Made by a program: the position numbers and the translations under genes | Source of the DNA: Mucilaginibacter kameinonensis | Lineage (GTDB): Bacteria > Bacteroidota > Bacteroidia > Sphingobacteriales > Sphingobacteriaceae | Direction of reading: 5' to 3' | DNA length: 64,000 bases | Assembly (NCBI RefSeq): GCF_003675385.1 | Contig: NZ_RCWZ01000002.1 | Location: 1,240,001-1,304,000 of the forward strand | Shown: piece by piece, positions 1 to 8,488 of the stretch | Layout of the letters: the number at the start of each line of letters is the position of its first letter | Position numbering within the stretch: the stretch's first letter is position 1 | The notes under the pieces: generated by a model | Seen by the model: the letters and a program-made list of their open reading frames with translations, nothing else | What the model was told of the DNA's origin: nothing | Databases searched by the model: none

Positions 1-443
1 AGCTTATCATAGCCGCTGTTAAACAGATCGTTTAAAGCATAAGAAGTCACCACCTCGATAGAGGCTGATGATGACAATCCGGAACCGATTGGAATATCGC
101 CATAAAATAGCATATCCAGGCCTTTTAGCGGGTGTCCGTCCTTAACAAAACGGTTAATTACACCGATAGGGAAGTTAAACCAGTTTTCGCCGGTTTTTTC
201 ATAATGAAGTTGCAGTGGAATATCTTGTTGTTCACTGAAATTTAAACTTCTGAAGCGGAAAATACCGTCCTCATTAGGCGAGGTTAGCAAATAAGTGCCA
301 AAAGTAATAGCGCATGGCATAACCAAACCGCCGTTATAATCAATATGTTCGCCAATAAGGTTTACACGGCCCGGCGAAAAGTACGCGTTGTCTGCTTCTT
401 TGTTAAAGATCTTAATAAATTCCTGGTGCAAATTATTCTTCAT
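1..443 (-). CDS. galK: galactokinase, N-terminal part (cut by window edge)
   Basis: Galactokinase phosphorylates galactose at C1 with ATP, the first committed step of the cytoplasmic Leloir pathway. The first 147 codons are present and the gene runs off the left edge. Residues 25-39 carry the galactokinase signature GRVNLIGEHIDYNGG, and around residues 122-135 the GHMP-kinase ATP-binding loop reads PIGSGLSSSAS. The ATG at 443 is chosen because the signature then sits at the usual distance from the N terminus. No promoter box of full consensus is visible; the closest is AATATTTG on the minus strand at 468-475. The signature makes a different GHMP kinase unlikely. Confidence 0.93.
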   Translation of the reverse strand, partial: MKNNLHQEFIKIFNKEADNAYFSPGRVNLIGEHIDYNGGLVMPCAITFGTYLLTSPNEDGIFRFRSLNFSEQQDIPLQLHYEKTGENWFNFPIGVINRFVKDGHPLKGLDMLFYGDIPIGSGLSSSASIEVVTSYALNDLFNSGYDK

Positions 444-536
444 TATTCAGGTTGGTTTTTCGGAAAACAAATATTGTAAAAATTGTCAAGTTTACAGTTA
501 TAAATTATATTTAATTTTTAATTTATTTTAATGGGA

Positions 537-544
537 TAGTTTTG
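537..544 (+). promoter_or_regulatory. -7 promoter box for the YciI-like gene
   Basis: TAGTTTTG matches the Bacteroidota sigma-A -7 consensus TAnnTTTG. The region upstream is A/T-rich without a clear -33 TTTG. Transcription would start near 550, about 43 bases before the ATG at 593. Confidence 0.5.
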
Positions 545-592
545 CAGATATTCGGCCTTGATAAAACCTGTTTAACCAGTTAAAAAGTACAT

Positions 593-883
593 ATGAAACA
601 ATACCTTGTAACCGCATATGATTATACAGATGCTGAAGCATTTGACCGCCGCATGGCCGCTCGTCCGCATCACGTTGATGGCGCGAAAGCACTTAAAGCA
701 AGTGGTAACTTAATTGTGGCCGGGGCCATGCTTAATGAAGAAGGGAAAATGGTGGGCTCAACTATGATAGTACAGTTTGAATCATTGGAAGAGCTGGAGG
801 CCTGGAAGCAGAACGATCCGTATATTACACAACGGGTTTGGGAAAGCGTTGATGTAAAGCCGTTTAAAGTGGCGGATTTGTAG
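593..883 (+). CDS. YciI-like (YCII-related) protein
   Basis: A 96-residue single-domain protein of the YciI/YCII-related family, a dimeric ferredoxin-like alpha/beta fold. The family has a conserved His/Asp pair of suspected catalytic role but no general assigned reaction. The segment RPHHVDGAKAL at residues 24-34 supplies the His and Asp, and the C-terminal half (LEELEAWKQNDPYITQRVWE) is the usual YciI helix-turn region. The ATG at 593 gives full family length. The gene stands alone: galK is divergent upstream and the next gene is convergent. A REP-like palindrome begins 11 bases after its stop and may stabilise or end the transcript. Confidence 0.8.
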   Translation: MKQYLVTAYDYTDAEAFDRRMAARPHHVDGAKALKASGNLIVAGAMLNEEGKMVGSTMIVQFESLEELEAWKQNDPYITQRVWESVDVKPFKVADL

Positions 884-893
884 GTCCCAATAA

Positions 894-985
894 ATGTCAT
901 TGCGAGGAGGAACGACGAAGCAATCGCATGCTATACAGAGCGAATTTGCTTCCGTGCGATTGCCACGCTTCGCTCGCAATGACAT
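894..985. repeat. REP-like palindromic element, copy 1
   Basis: A 92-bp imperfect palindrome with terminal arms ATGTCATTGCGAG (894-906) and CTCGCAATGACAT (973-985). The inner arm also carries GAAGC and CAATCGCA motifs that are mirrored on the other side. The apex contains CTATACAGAG (931-940). A second member with the same ends and the same apex word lies at 26722-26813. The element fills the gap between two convergent genes. It resembles the widespread GTCATTGCGAG...GAAGCAATC dispersed palindromes. Confidence 0.8.
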
Positions 986-996
986 ATCTTTAAATG

Positions 997-1398
997 CTAC
1001 TGCTCTGTCCAGCGGCTCATCTTCCAGTATCCCTGAGTATCTTTGGTGTAAAAAGCGGTGTAGTCCTTTCCCTGCATGGTGAAGTTAAAGTCAAATTCGG
1101 TTACCGATTCATCATCAGGCAAAAAGTTGGTAACAATGCTATCGGCTACGGCGGCCAGGGTTATACCAAATTCATCCACCGGTTTTGTGTCTTTTTCTAT
1201 ATTGGCGATAAATTCGGCGTAATTGTTGAATGTATAATTACCTGAAGCATCCTGCTGTCGTGCTGCTGCAAAAGCTGCTTCGGCCCATTCCTGTTTATAA
1301 GCTTCCATAGCATTAAGCAGGTCTCCGGCAGATATTTCGGGTAATCCATCTGTGCCGGTGGTATTGTAACTATTTAGTATTTCTTCTTTGCTTCTCAT
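997..1398 (-). CDS. hypothetical protein, 133 residues
   Basis: I do not recognise a family with confidence. The protein is acidic, without a signal peptide or membrane segment. It has an alpha-helical N-terminal half rich in Ala and Glu (residues 25-50). The C-terminal half, with alternating hydrophobic residues, ends in FYTKDTQGYWKMSRWTEQ. That ending resembles the last strand of small alpha+beta proteins of the SnoaL/DUF4440 shape, but this is only a guess. The gene stands alone, convergent with the YciI gene and with the palindrome just past its stop. The ATG at 1398 is the only reasonable start. Confidence 0.6.
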   Translation of the reverse strand: MRSKEEILNSYNTTGTDGLPEISAGDLLNAMEAYKQEWAEAAFAAARQQDASGNYTFNNYAEFIANIEKDTKPVDEFGITLAAVADSIVTNFLPDDESVTEFDFNFTMQGKDYTAFYTKDTQGYWKMSRWTEQ

Positions 1399-1438
1399 TC
1401 GATATTCATAGGTAATGACACCTTTTGATATTTATTTC

Positions 1439-1482
1439 AAAAATTAAAAGGATGCCAAATTACTGACATCCTTTTAATTTTT
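1439..1482 (-). terminator. intrinsic terminator after the aldo/keto reductase gene
   Basis: A perfect 16-bp stem, AAAAATTAAAAGGATG (1439-1454) against CATCCTTTTAATTTTT (1467-1482), with a 12-base loop. Read on the minus strand it ends in a T run 20 bases after the stop at 1502. Confidence 0.85.
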
Positions 1483-1501
1483 CATTCTTCAAGCGTTTAT
1501 A

Positions 1502-2365
1502 TTATGCGTCGGCCAAGGTGTTCAATATGTCTATATCATCTTCAGATAACTGAATATCGGCGGTCTTCATGTTTTCTTCCAAATGCTTAACGCTCGAGGT
1601 GCCCGGGATCAGCAAAATATTGGGTGAATGGTGCAACAGCCAGCTCAAAGCAATCTGATGCAGGGTAGCGCCATGTTTGGCAGCAATCCGGTTTAATATC
1701 GCTTCGCCCTGTACATTGCCGCCACCAAGCGGGAACCAGGGGATAAATGCGATGTTATGATCGTGGGTATACTCCAGTTCTGCCTCCCATTTACGGTTAT
1801 CAACGCTGTACATATTTTGGATAGATACGACTTCAAAAAATTGCTGTGCAAGTTTAATATCCGCAACGCTTACTTCTGATAAGCCTATGTGCCTGATTTT
1901 TCCGTCTTGCTGCGCTTTTTGTAAAAACTCAAATGATTTTTCGGCAGGTACTTTAGGATCAATACGGTGTAATTGGTATAAATCGATACGGTCAACTTTC
2001 AGGCGTTTCAAGCTGCCTTGCAGGGCTTCTTTTAAATGCTCGGGCGATGAATCTACAGGCCATTCATTAGGTCCGGTACGCAGCAAGCCGCCTTTGGTGC
2101 CTATTAACAAGTCGGCAGGGTATGGGTGCAGCGCTTCGGCAATTAATTCTTCCGATACGTTTGGCCCATAGCTGTCGGCTGTGTCAATAAAATTAACACC
2201 CAGCTCAACAGCACGCTTTAATACACGGATGCTTTCTTCCTTGTCTTTAGGCGGTCCCCAAATGCCCGGTCCGGTAATGCGCATTGCGCCGTAACCCAAA
2301 CGATTGATAGTAATGTCGCCACCAATGGTGAATGTTTTTTCAAATGAACTTGTTGTGCTTGCCAT
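1502..2365 (-). CDS. aldo/keto reductase
   Basis: An NADPH-dependent aldo/keto reductase of 287 residues, probably cytoplasmic and acting on carbonyl compounds; the substrate is unknown. The AKR tetrad is visible: Asp61 and Tyr66 in DTADSYG, Lys91 in GTKGG, and His133 in YQLHRID. The C-terminal cofactor region reads LLIPGTSSVKHLEEN, which fits the NADP-phosphate site. The frame is open to 2440, but the ATG at 2365 (MASTTSSFEK) gives the normal distance to the first barrel strand, while the longer N terminus is Cys- and aromatic-rich and unlike the family. A strong terminator follows the gene. The family is certain; the physiological substrate is not. Confidence 0.9.
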   Translation of the reverse strand: MASTTSSFEKTFTIGGDITINRLGYGAMRITGPGIWGPPKDKEESIRVLKRAVELGVNFIDTADSYGPNVSEELIAEALHPYPADLLIGTKGGLLRTGPNEWPVDSSPEHLKEALQGSLKRLKVDRIDLYQLHRIDPKVPAEKSFEFLQKAQQDGKIRHIGLSEVSVADIKLAQQFFEVVSIQNMYSVDNRKWEAELEYTHDHNIAFIPWFPLGGGNVQGEAILNRIAAKHGATLHQIALSWLLHHSPNILLIPGTSSVKHLEENMKTADIQLSEDDIDILNTLADA

Positions 2366-2465
2366 GGTAATGTGTTTTGGTTTACTACTGTAAAGTTCAA
2401 CTAAAAAACACCGGTATTGTTCATGGAATGTATAACACAAATGTCATTTCATTTATATCTGGCCG

Positions 2466-2870
2466 TTATCTCCAGGCACCTAATATCAATCCCATGAGGG
2501 TTAATGATACTACGCTATAACCGCCGTTTATGAATATTAACCGCCAGCTTTTAAGCTCAAACAAACTGTGAATGGCTATAGCGCAAAATGTCCAGATACC
2601 GGCAAGAAAACCGGCCGCGGTTCCCCAGGCCAGATCGGTTTTTGCATCGGCTAAAAACATGGCAAGGTTTACTGCCATTATAATGGAGAAAAAGGCCGTA
2701 AAGCCAAATGCCCGGACTTTGTTGGATGCCTGAAGCTCGGCGGTGGTTAGTTTGTTATCGGCCATCCAGGCATTGGCAAACAGGGCAGGGGAATACCAGA
2801 TCCCGCCAACTAAAAATGCGGATAATGCTGCAACCAAAACGGCCAGCCAGTTGATAAGTTGAAAATTCAT
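2466..2870 (-). CDS. DUF1761 family membrane protein
   Basis: A 134-residue integral membrane protein with four predicted helices, at about residues 7-27, 53-73, 82-103 and 113-132. The first helix ends in GGIWYSPALFANAWM, the typical DUF1761 motif (GxxWYSPxLF...W). The function of the family is unknown. The gene is transcribed alone, with the start of the aldo/keto reductase gene about 100 bases downstream in the same direction. The ATG at 2870 places the first hydrophobic helix directly at the N terminus. Confidence 0.85.
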   Translation of the reverse strand: MNFQLINWLAVLVAALSAFLVGGIWYSPALFANAWMADNKLTTAELQASNKVRAFGFTAFFSIIMAVNLAMFLADAKTDLAWGTAAGFLAGIWTFCAIAIHSLFELKSWRLIFINGGYSVVSLTLMGLILGAWR

Positions 2871-2983
2871 GATCAGATAATTTAAGTTAATTGGTTGTAC
2901 TAATATAAACTATTAGAAACTAAAAGCGGAACGCTGAAAGCCAAAGCTTTGCATTGTCAAAACTTTCGCATATATACTAAATG

Positions 2984-3018
2984 AAAAGCCCTGGTTGCTT
3001 TCAACAACCAGGGCTTTT
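2984..3018 (-). terminator. intrinsic terminator after the MG2/TonB-plug gene
   Basis: Stem AAAAGCCCTGGTTG (2984-2997) and CAACCAGGGCTTTT (3005-3018) with a 7-base loop, 30 bases beyond the stop at 3048. The symmetric A and T ends could let it act in both directions. Confidence 0.88.
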
Positions 3019-3047
3019 GGAAATCTGTTTATGAAATTTGCGATGTA

Positions 3048-5774
3048 CTATTTAACGTTGTAATGTATCACGCTGCGACCTATATTGCCTTCAGCATCAA
3101 TGCCTTCAATTATGGCACGGTATGAGCCACGCTGATCGCTGTTGAAGAAATTGATAGTGGCGGTACCGGTTGCTTTATCGGTAATCACGTTTGGTTTCCA
3201 GTAAATGGTATTGCGTAAATCGCCGCCAAGTGTGCCTTGTTTGGTAACATCATATTTAGGCGAGTAAAATTCTTTGGCTTTGGTATAACCCTGTACTGCA
3301 AAAGTGATCACATTCTGTTTCGGGATCAACTCCTGTAGTTGAGCAAGCGTGATCTTTTCTTTTTTAACAACCTTTTTGTTAATCACCATTACACCTTTGG
3401 TTTGGGTTGTACGGTTAATACCACTTACACCGTCATTTAAAAAGATCTCAACAGACTCTACTTCGCTTGATGCCATGCTTGATAAAAAGTTGGCGTCAAC
3501 AGGTAAGCTACCTACGTATACCTGCACCGGTGTCCTGCTGCCTGAATTATAATCGCGGGTGATATAAAAGTTGTTGTCGATATAAGTAAGGCCCATTGCC
3601 ATGGTTGATAAACAGTTCAGCAATAAAGGACATCCCTGTAATTGTTGTGCTGATACCTCGTGATCGGCCTGCATTGCTAAACCGGCAAACGTACCGTAAT
3701 CAGCATGGCTTGCTTTTTTTACAATTTTGGTCGATTTTACCACAATCTCTTTGATGGTACGTGAGCTTTGATATTGTTTATAGCTGTTTTGCAGATAAGG
3801 ACGGAAGGTACTGTCAATGTTCAGGATCTCTTCCGGGATGTTATTGTTTTTGCTTAGCTTTTGATAAGCCTCGCCATTAACAGATACTACCATGTTGCGC
3901 CCGTTGGGATTATTACGCGCGCTAAGGGTAATTTTTGAAGTATCGGGCACATTAATGTTTGAGAATTTGAAATTGCCCGACATGTCGGTTATCGTTTCTG
4001 CTGAGAAGTTTTTATCCGGGATCAACAAACGTAGACTTCCCTTTGCAACCGGCAGGCCGGTATTGGTCCTTAAGGTTCCCGTTACATCAATGCCTTGCTC
4101 CGGCATCAGGTAAATAGGAGGGTTTTTATCAGCCAAAATATCTTCATAATCAAAACGGCGGTAACCTTGGGTGAGCATTAAAATATCAAGGTTAGCCAGT
4201 TTTTCGTCATCTGGTTTGTTGAAGTAGTAATTTGGCTTTTCGATATAGCCTTTCAGATCGGAAGTGAGCAGCATATTACTTAATATGGTCGATTCCGCGT
4301 CTTCATTTGATGGTACAGTGCCATCGTCAACAACCGCTACCGAAAAACTGCCTTCAACCGGTGTGGTATTGTTTTTTGCTGATACAGTGATTTTTACATT
4401 ACCTCTGGTACTGTACGAAGGTTTATCTGTTTTCAGGGCCAGGTTCATCTGGTCGTTATGTTGAATAAATACTATTCGCTCGCATAAAGCGTATCCGCCA
4501 GAAGAAAACAGCGTTACCTGCACAATACCTGTAGGGAACTTACTTTTAGGGATATTAGCCGAATAAACTGTGCTTTGCAACACTGTTTGCGCGGCATAAT
4601 AAATAACGCCTCCGCTTTGTGCTACCAGGTAAAAGCTTTTGTTTTGTTTACGCTGAAAAAACAGGTCGTTCGCCGATATTTTCACAGTTAAGTTAGCCGG
4701 ATCGTTGCTGTATACCGCAACGTTTATCCCCATAGATTGTACGCGTGGCAGATTATAACTTGCCTGCGAGCCGTCAGGAAAAGTGATGTTGGCTTTGTAT
4801 GATCTTTCGATGTCAGGGGTTAAGGCAAATACGCCCATACCTAAGTGTGCGCTGCTGATCTGTGCAATTTCTGTGCCTTTATCGTCAACTATATTTCCTT
4901 TAATATCAACACCTAAACCGCTTGAGGCAATGGCCTTAAAGGCAACTTTAGTACGGATACCGTTGGTTAACTGACCACCCTCCGGGAAAAACTGCACATC
5001 ATAACTCTTAACTGCTGTACGCATAGAAAAGCTGCTGTTGATGGTTTTACGGTCGCCGACATCAATAGAGGTAACCAGGATACCGCCGGTAATCACGTCG
5101 GCCTGGCTTTCGGGCAGGTCTACCAATAATACGCCTTTATCATCGGTAGTGCCACGGCCTTTGCTTACCGGGTCGCCATTTTTCATCAGTTGCCAGCTTA
5201 CCTTTTTGTTGGCATAAGGCGTATTATCTGATCCTTTATAAAGAATGGTTGCGTCAACCTTTACGCCTGTTCTTTTTGTTGAACTTTTATACGAGATGTT
5301 GGTACGTACCTGGTTATCTATGGCGTTACCAACGTTGAAAGTGTGGTCGTAAAAATAATCAGGGTCAAAATTACGCATCCAGTTGGTGTAGCTGCGCAGA
5401 CGATAGGCCCCCTGCTTATAAGTATCGCCATTGAGCACAATGTTACCGCTTGCAAAACCATTATTAACCGCGATACGCTGACTTTCAACTACCGAATCCC
5501 GGTTGTTGATCAGATCGACATATACGATACGGCTCAGCGCCGAAGGCTGGTGCTTTTCAATAGTTACATAGGCTTTAAACCAAACGGTATCGCCAACAGC
5601 ATAGTAAGGTTTATCGGTATGCAGATAAACCTTTTCGATAGGGTAGTTGCTGCTAAACTTGCTTGTTTTTTCGATTATGGTAGTTAGTGGGATGCTATCC
5701 TGCTGGGCAAAAACAGATGCGCCAAAGGCAGTTAACAGGCATAATAGGAGTAAAAATCGACGTATGATCATCAA
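3048..5774 (-). CDS. large exported MG2-domain protein with TonB-plug-like C-terminal domain
   Basis: A 908-residue exported protein of a Bacteroidota family that mixes macroglobulin-like and SusC-like modules. A Sec signal peptide ends at VFAQQD (residue 24 or so). Residues 45-150 form an MG2-like domain (VYLHTDKPYYAVGDTVWFKAYV). A carboxypeptidase-regulatory-like repeat follows near residues 560-650 (GIDVTGTLRTNTGLPVAKG). Residues 700-810 resemble a TonB-receptor plug (VYVGSLPVDANFLSS, VESVEIFLNDGVSG). The C terminus is a further Ig-like domain (YWKPNVITDKATGTATINFF). No beta barrel follows the plug, so it is not a transporter itself. A role in the periplasm or at the outer membrane is inferred. 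Two adjacent ATGs (5774 and 5771) are possible starts. Confidence 0.75.
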   Translation of the reverse strand: MMIIRRFLLLLCLLTAFGASVFAQQDSIPLTTIIEKTSKFSSNYPIEKVYLHTDKPYYAVGDTVWFKAYVTIEKHQPSALSRIVYVDLINNRDSVVESQRIAVNNGFASGNIVLNGDTYKQGAYRLRSYTNWMRNFDPDYFYDHTFNVGNAIDNQVRTNISYKSSTKRTGVKVDATILYKGSDNTPYANKKVSWQLMKNGDPVSKGRGTTDDKGVLLVDLPESQADVITGGILVTSIDVGDRKTINSSFSMRTAVKSYDVQFFPEGGQLTNGIRTKVAFKAIASSGLGVDIKGNIVDDKGTEIAQISSAHLGMGVFALTPDIERSYKANITFPDGSQASYNLPRVQSMGINVAVYSNDPANLTVKISANDLFFQRKQNKSFYLVAQSGGVIYYAAQTVLQSTVYSANIPKSKFPTGIVQVTLFSSGGYALCERIVFIQHNDQMNLALKTDKPSYSTRGNVKITVSAKNNTTPVEGSFSVAVVDDGTVPSNEDAESTILSNMLLTSDLKGYIEKPNYYFNKPDDEKLANLDILMLTQGYRRFDYEDILADKNPPIYLMPEQGIDVTGTLRTNTGLPVAKGSLRLLIPDKNFSAETITDMSGNFKFSNINVPDTSKITLSARNNPNGRNMVVSVNGEAYQKLSKNNNIPEEILNIDSTFRPYLQNSYKQYQSSRTIKEIVVKSTKIVKKASHADYGTFAGLAMQADHEVSAQQLQGCPLLLNCLSTMAMGLTYIDNNFYITRDYNSGSRTPVQVYVGSLPVDANFLSSMASSEVESVEIFLNDGVSGINRTTQTKGVMVINKKVVKKEKITLAQLQELIPKQNVITFAVQGYTKAKEFYSPKYDVTKQGTLGGDLRNTIYWKPNVITDKATGTATINFFNSDQRGSYRAIIEGIDAEGNIGRSVIHYNVK

Positions 5775-5931
5775 TATAAGTTAAAGGAGTAACAGGGGCT
5801 AATATAAACATTTAGCCGTATTGCATTTTTGGCTCCGGTTTATTTAACACTTTTTTACAAATGTGTTTTTATAACCCATTGGCGAAAGTTAAACGCTAAA
5901 ACCTATATGCCTATACAAAATAGCACAATTG

Positions 5932-6894
5932 TTACTTAGTGTGGTTTTTAGCTTTGCCTTCAACATGTATTGAAACCATACTGGAGTGAATTATTCCTAA
6001 GGTTGTGCCCGGTTTTACGTTAAGATAAAACTTAAAGTAGCTTTCCATAACAGCCTTGGATGTGTGGATGTAGTCAGCCTCTCTTTCCTGGTCGCCGTTA
6101 AACCCAACAAGGGGAGCGCCGTAATACAAATTGCCTTTATCATCAATATACATGGTGAAGGAAAAATAGAAATCCTTATAGGCATTTTTGATCACGATAT
6201 CATAATTGGGATCGAGGTAATCGTCAGAGTTATCGAAATTGTTGAGGATATCGGGTTTAGTAGTGCGGCGCGAAACTGTAACCAGGGGACTTTTACTGGT
6301 TAGTTCGGCCGGTTGCCTCGCTGAAAAGGCCTTGGTGTAATCGGCCGTCGCTTTTGCAGCCAGTGTGCGGATAAATAAAGTATCGGCACGGCTTGGCTTT
6401 CTAAGTGTAGTTGTATCGGTGTGCAAAACGTTTTTTACATAGTTATCAGCAAAAAATCGCATGAACACTTTGGTACCTTTAACGTCAAGAGAATCACCTT
6501 TTTGGATCAGGATCTCCATGGTTATACTGTCCTTGTTGATCTGCCTTATTTTTAACCATGAACGGGCTGCATTAAAGATAGAATCGTACCCTCGGGTAAG
6601 CGGGAAATTGATAAACGCGTTTTTAGTAGGACTGAAAATGCTCACAGAATCGTCTGAAACAAATTTCAGTTTCCACTGCGGCTCTAACTGGTAACCGTAT
6701 TCGTTAAATGAAAGCCCGTTGCGCTGACGCCTTGATACTTCGGAATAATTGATGCCGTTGTAGGGTTTGAAAGAAATAAGTTCTCTTTTCTTTTGCCCCG
6801 GTTGGTTGCCACCGCAGCCAAAAGTAAATGCAGATAATATGATGAGCAGCCCGAATGCTGCTGTTTTTAACGTTTTCAGATTGATGAGTAGCAT
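5932..6894 (-). CDS. hypothetical lipoprotein, tandem paralog A
   Basis: A 320-residue predicted lipoprotein. The N terminus has a hydrophobic stretch ending in LSAFTFGC, giving a lipidated Cys at 27. I do not recognise the domain. It is a clear paralog of the gene immediately upstream (6946-7926). Both share an opening block (ISFKPxxGIxYxExxRRxxNGLSFN), then GYQLEPQWK and FINFPLTRGYDSIFN, and the same spacing up to a C-terminal KAVMESY(F/L)K(F/Y)YLN. The two genes lie head to tail with 51 bases between them and are probably co-transcribed. The shared architecture suggests an envelope role, which cannot be specified. Confidence 0.7.
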   Translation of the reverse strand: MLLINLKTLKTAAFGLLIILSAFTFGCGGNQPGQKKRELISFKPYNGINYSEVSRRQRNGLSFNEYGYQLEPQWKLKFVSDDSVSIFSPTKNAFINFPLTRGYDSIFNAARSWLKIRQINKDSITMEILIQKGDSLDVKGTKVFMRFFADNYVKNVLHTDTTTLRKPSRADTLFIRTLAAKATADYTKAFSARQPAELTSKSPLVTVSRRTTKPDILNNFDNSDDYLDPNYDIVIKNAYKDFYFSFTMYIDDKGNLYYGAPLVGFNGDQEREADYIHTSKAVMESYFKFYLNVKPGTTLGIIHSSMVSIHVEGKAKNHTK

Positions 6895-6945
6895 TGCCGC
6901 TAAAGATATAGATAATTCAATAAACGGTTAAAAAAAGCAGGGAAA

Positions 6946-7926
6946 TTAGGGCAACGATGATAGTAATGAACTTTTTTGAAGCTTTTCAGATCCGACCCTC
7001 CCGGTAACATGAACAGCTATCTCACTTGTGTGTGTTATGCCAAGCGTTTTACCGGGGATCAAATTAAGGTAATATTTAAGATAACTCTCCATGACGGCTT
7101 TTGACAGATGAGTATAACTAATTCGGCGGCTCTCTTCCAAAAATACAGTTAGCGGTTTACCGTAATGCATTTGTCCGATGGGATCAACAAATATGGAAAA
7201 TGAATAATAGAAATTTGAGTAGGCATTATTGACAGTAATGTCAAATTCGGGGTTCATGTAATCATAAGAAGTATCGAAGTTATTGAGCATGGTTGGCTCT
7301 GTATGGCGTTTGCTGATAGTAACTGACGAGCTTTTGCTTCTAAGTTCAACTGGTTGCGTGGCTGCAAAGCCTTTTTCAAAGTCTTTATCAGCTGCATTGG
7401 TCAGCCGCTGTATATACACGCTATCTCTCCGGCTGGGACTTTTGCATAGGCTTATATCACCACGAAGTATATTTTTGATATAATTATCTGCATAAAAGAT
7501 CATGTAAACTTTGGCACCCCGGGTATCAACTGAGTCTGCGTAGGCGTTAAGTAACTCGATGATCATGCTGTCTTTTGTCATGGTTTTAACCTTGAGCCAG
7601 GTACGGGCTGTATTAAAAATGGAGTCGTAACCACGTGTAAGCGGGAAGTTAATGAACTGCTTTTTTGTTGGACTATAAATGCTGGTTGAATCATTGGAAA
7701 CAAATTGCATTTTCCATTGCGGCTCTAACTGGTAGCCAAAGCTATTGAATGAAAGCCCGTTTTGAGTGCGCCGGGCTATTTCGGTATAGCTGATACCAAA
7801 GACTGGTTTGAACGAGATTAGGTCCTTTTCGCCGTTGTGCTTAACAATGTTGCGGTGTTTACAGCCAAGGCAAAACAAAGTCAATACAATGCAGGTTAGT
7901 TTTGTAATAGGTTTAGCGGTAAGCAT
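6946..7926 (-). CDS. hypothetical lipoprotein, tandem paralog B
   Basis: A 326-residue predicted lipoprotein with lipobox CLGC (lipidated Cys at 22). It is paralogous to the downstream gene over nearly its whole length: both begin the mature part with LISFKP, carry SPTK(N/K)xFINFPLTRGYDSIFN near residue 90, and end near a (T/I)IH(S/T)S or THTSE segment. It differs at the C terminus, where it has an extra Ser-rich tail (LQKSSLLSSLP). It is the first gene of the pair in the direction of transcription. The family is not recognised. The duplication looks old because conserved blocks are separated by diverged stretches. Confidence 0.7.
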   Translation of the reverse strand: MLTAKPITKLTCIVLTLFCLGCKHRNIVKHNGEKDLISFKPVFGISYTEIARRTQNGLSFNSFGYQLEPQWKMQFVSNDSTSIYSPTKKQFINFPLTRGYDSIFNTARTWLKVKTMTKDSMIIELLNAYADSVDTRGAKVYMIFYADNYIKNILRGDISLCKSPSRRDSVYIQRLTNAADKDFEKGFAATQPVELRSKSSSVTISKRHTEPTMLNNFDTSYDYMNPEFDITVNNAYSNFYYSFSIFVDPIGQMHYGKPLTVFLEESRRISYTHLSKAVMESYLKYYLNLIPGKTLGITHTSEIAVHVTGRVGSEKLQKSSLLSSLP

Positions 7927-8013
7927 ATAGGTTTGATATAATATAAATATACAATATCTAACTACTCCTAAATGTTAAATTATGCTAAAATTGCAGACTG
8001 AAAAAACAATCTG

Positions 8014-8481
8014 ATGGCAATTGAAATAGAACGTAAGTTTTTGGTAGATCACGAAAAATGGCAGCAAGTAGCAAAGCCCGAACCTATGCATTTCAGGCAG
8101 GGCTATATTTTTAGCGATGAAAAGAAAACTATCCGGATCCGAGTTACTGATGCTGAGGGGTATATCACTATAAAAGGAAGCTCGGCCGGTTTTAGCCGCA
8201 GCGAGTTTGAATATATCATCCCGGCGGCAGACGGCGTGCAATTGCTGGATAATTTTGCAGTTTCTGAATTAGAGAAATATCGCTTTAACATCAACTACGC
8301 TGGTAAGCTTTGGGAAGTTGATGAGTTTTTAGGCGATAATCAGGGCCTGCTCATGGCCGAGATCGAACTTGATAGCGAGGATGAAAAATTTGAACTGCCT
8401 CCCTGGGTAACTATCGAAGTAACCGGTGATAAGCGATATTATAACTCCTTTTTAAGCGTAAATCCCTTCAAAAACTGGTAA
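8014..8481 (+). CDS. CYTH domain protein (tripolyphosphate-tunnel family)
   Basis: A 155-residue CYTH protein. The family folds into a beta-barrel tunnel that binds Mg2+ or Mn2+ and triphosphate groups; members are inorganic triphosphatases, thiamine-triphosphatases or class IV adenylate cyclases. The signature ExExK is at the N terminus (Glu4, Glu6, Lys8 in MAIEIERKFLV), followed by IRIRVTDAEGYITIKG (basic residues for phosphate) and an acidic WEVDEF / LMAEIEL pair that would bind metal. At about 155 residues it matches short bacterial triphosphatases. Start choice is fixed by the ExExK motif. It stands alone, possibly behind a weak -7 box TAAAATTG at 7986-7993. Confidence 0.87.
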   Translation: MAIEIERKFLVDHEKWQQVAKPEPMHFRQGYIFSDEKKTIRIRVTDAEGYITIKGSSAGFSRSEFEYIIPAADGVQLLDNFAVSELEKYRFNINYAGKLWEVDEFLGDNQGLLMAEIELDSEDEKFELPPWVTIEVTGDKRYYNSFLSVNPFKNW

Positions 8482-8488
8482 CAGGCTT

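Noticed and set aside
994..1245. Plus-strand 83-codon frame opposite the 133-residue hypothetical gene.
   Set aside because: It is Cys/Phe-rich, lacks a recognisable product and lies fully within the reverse gene.
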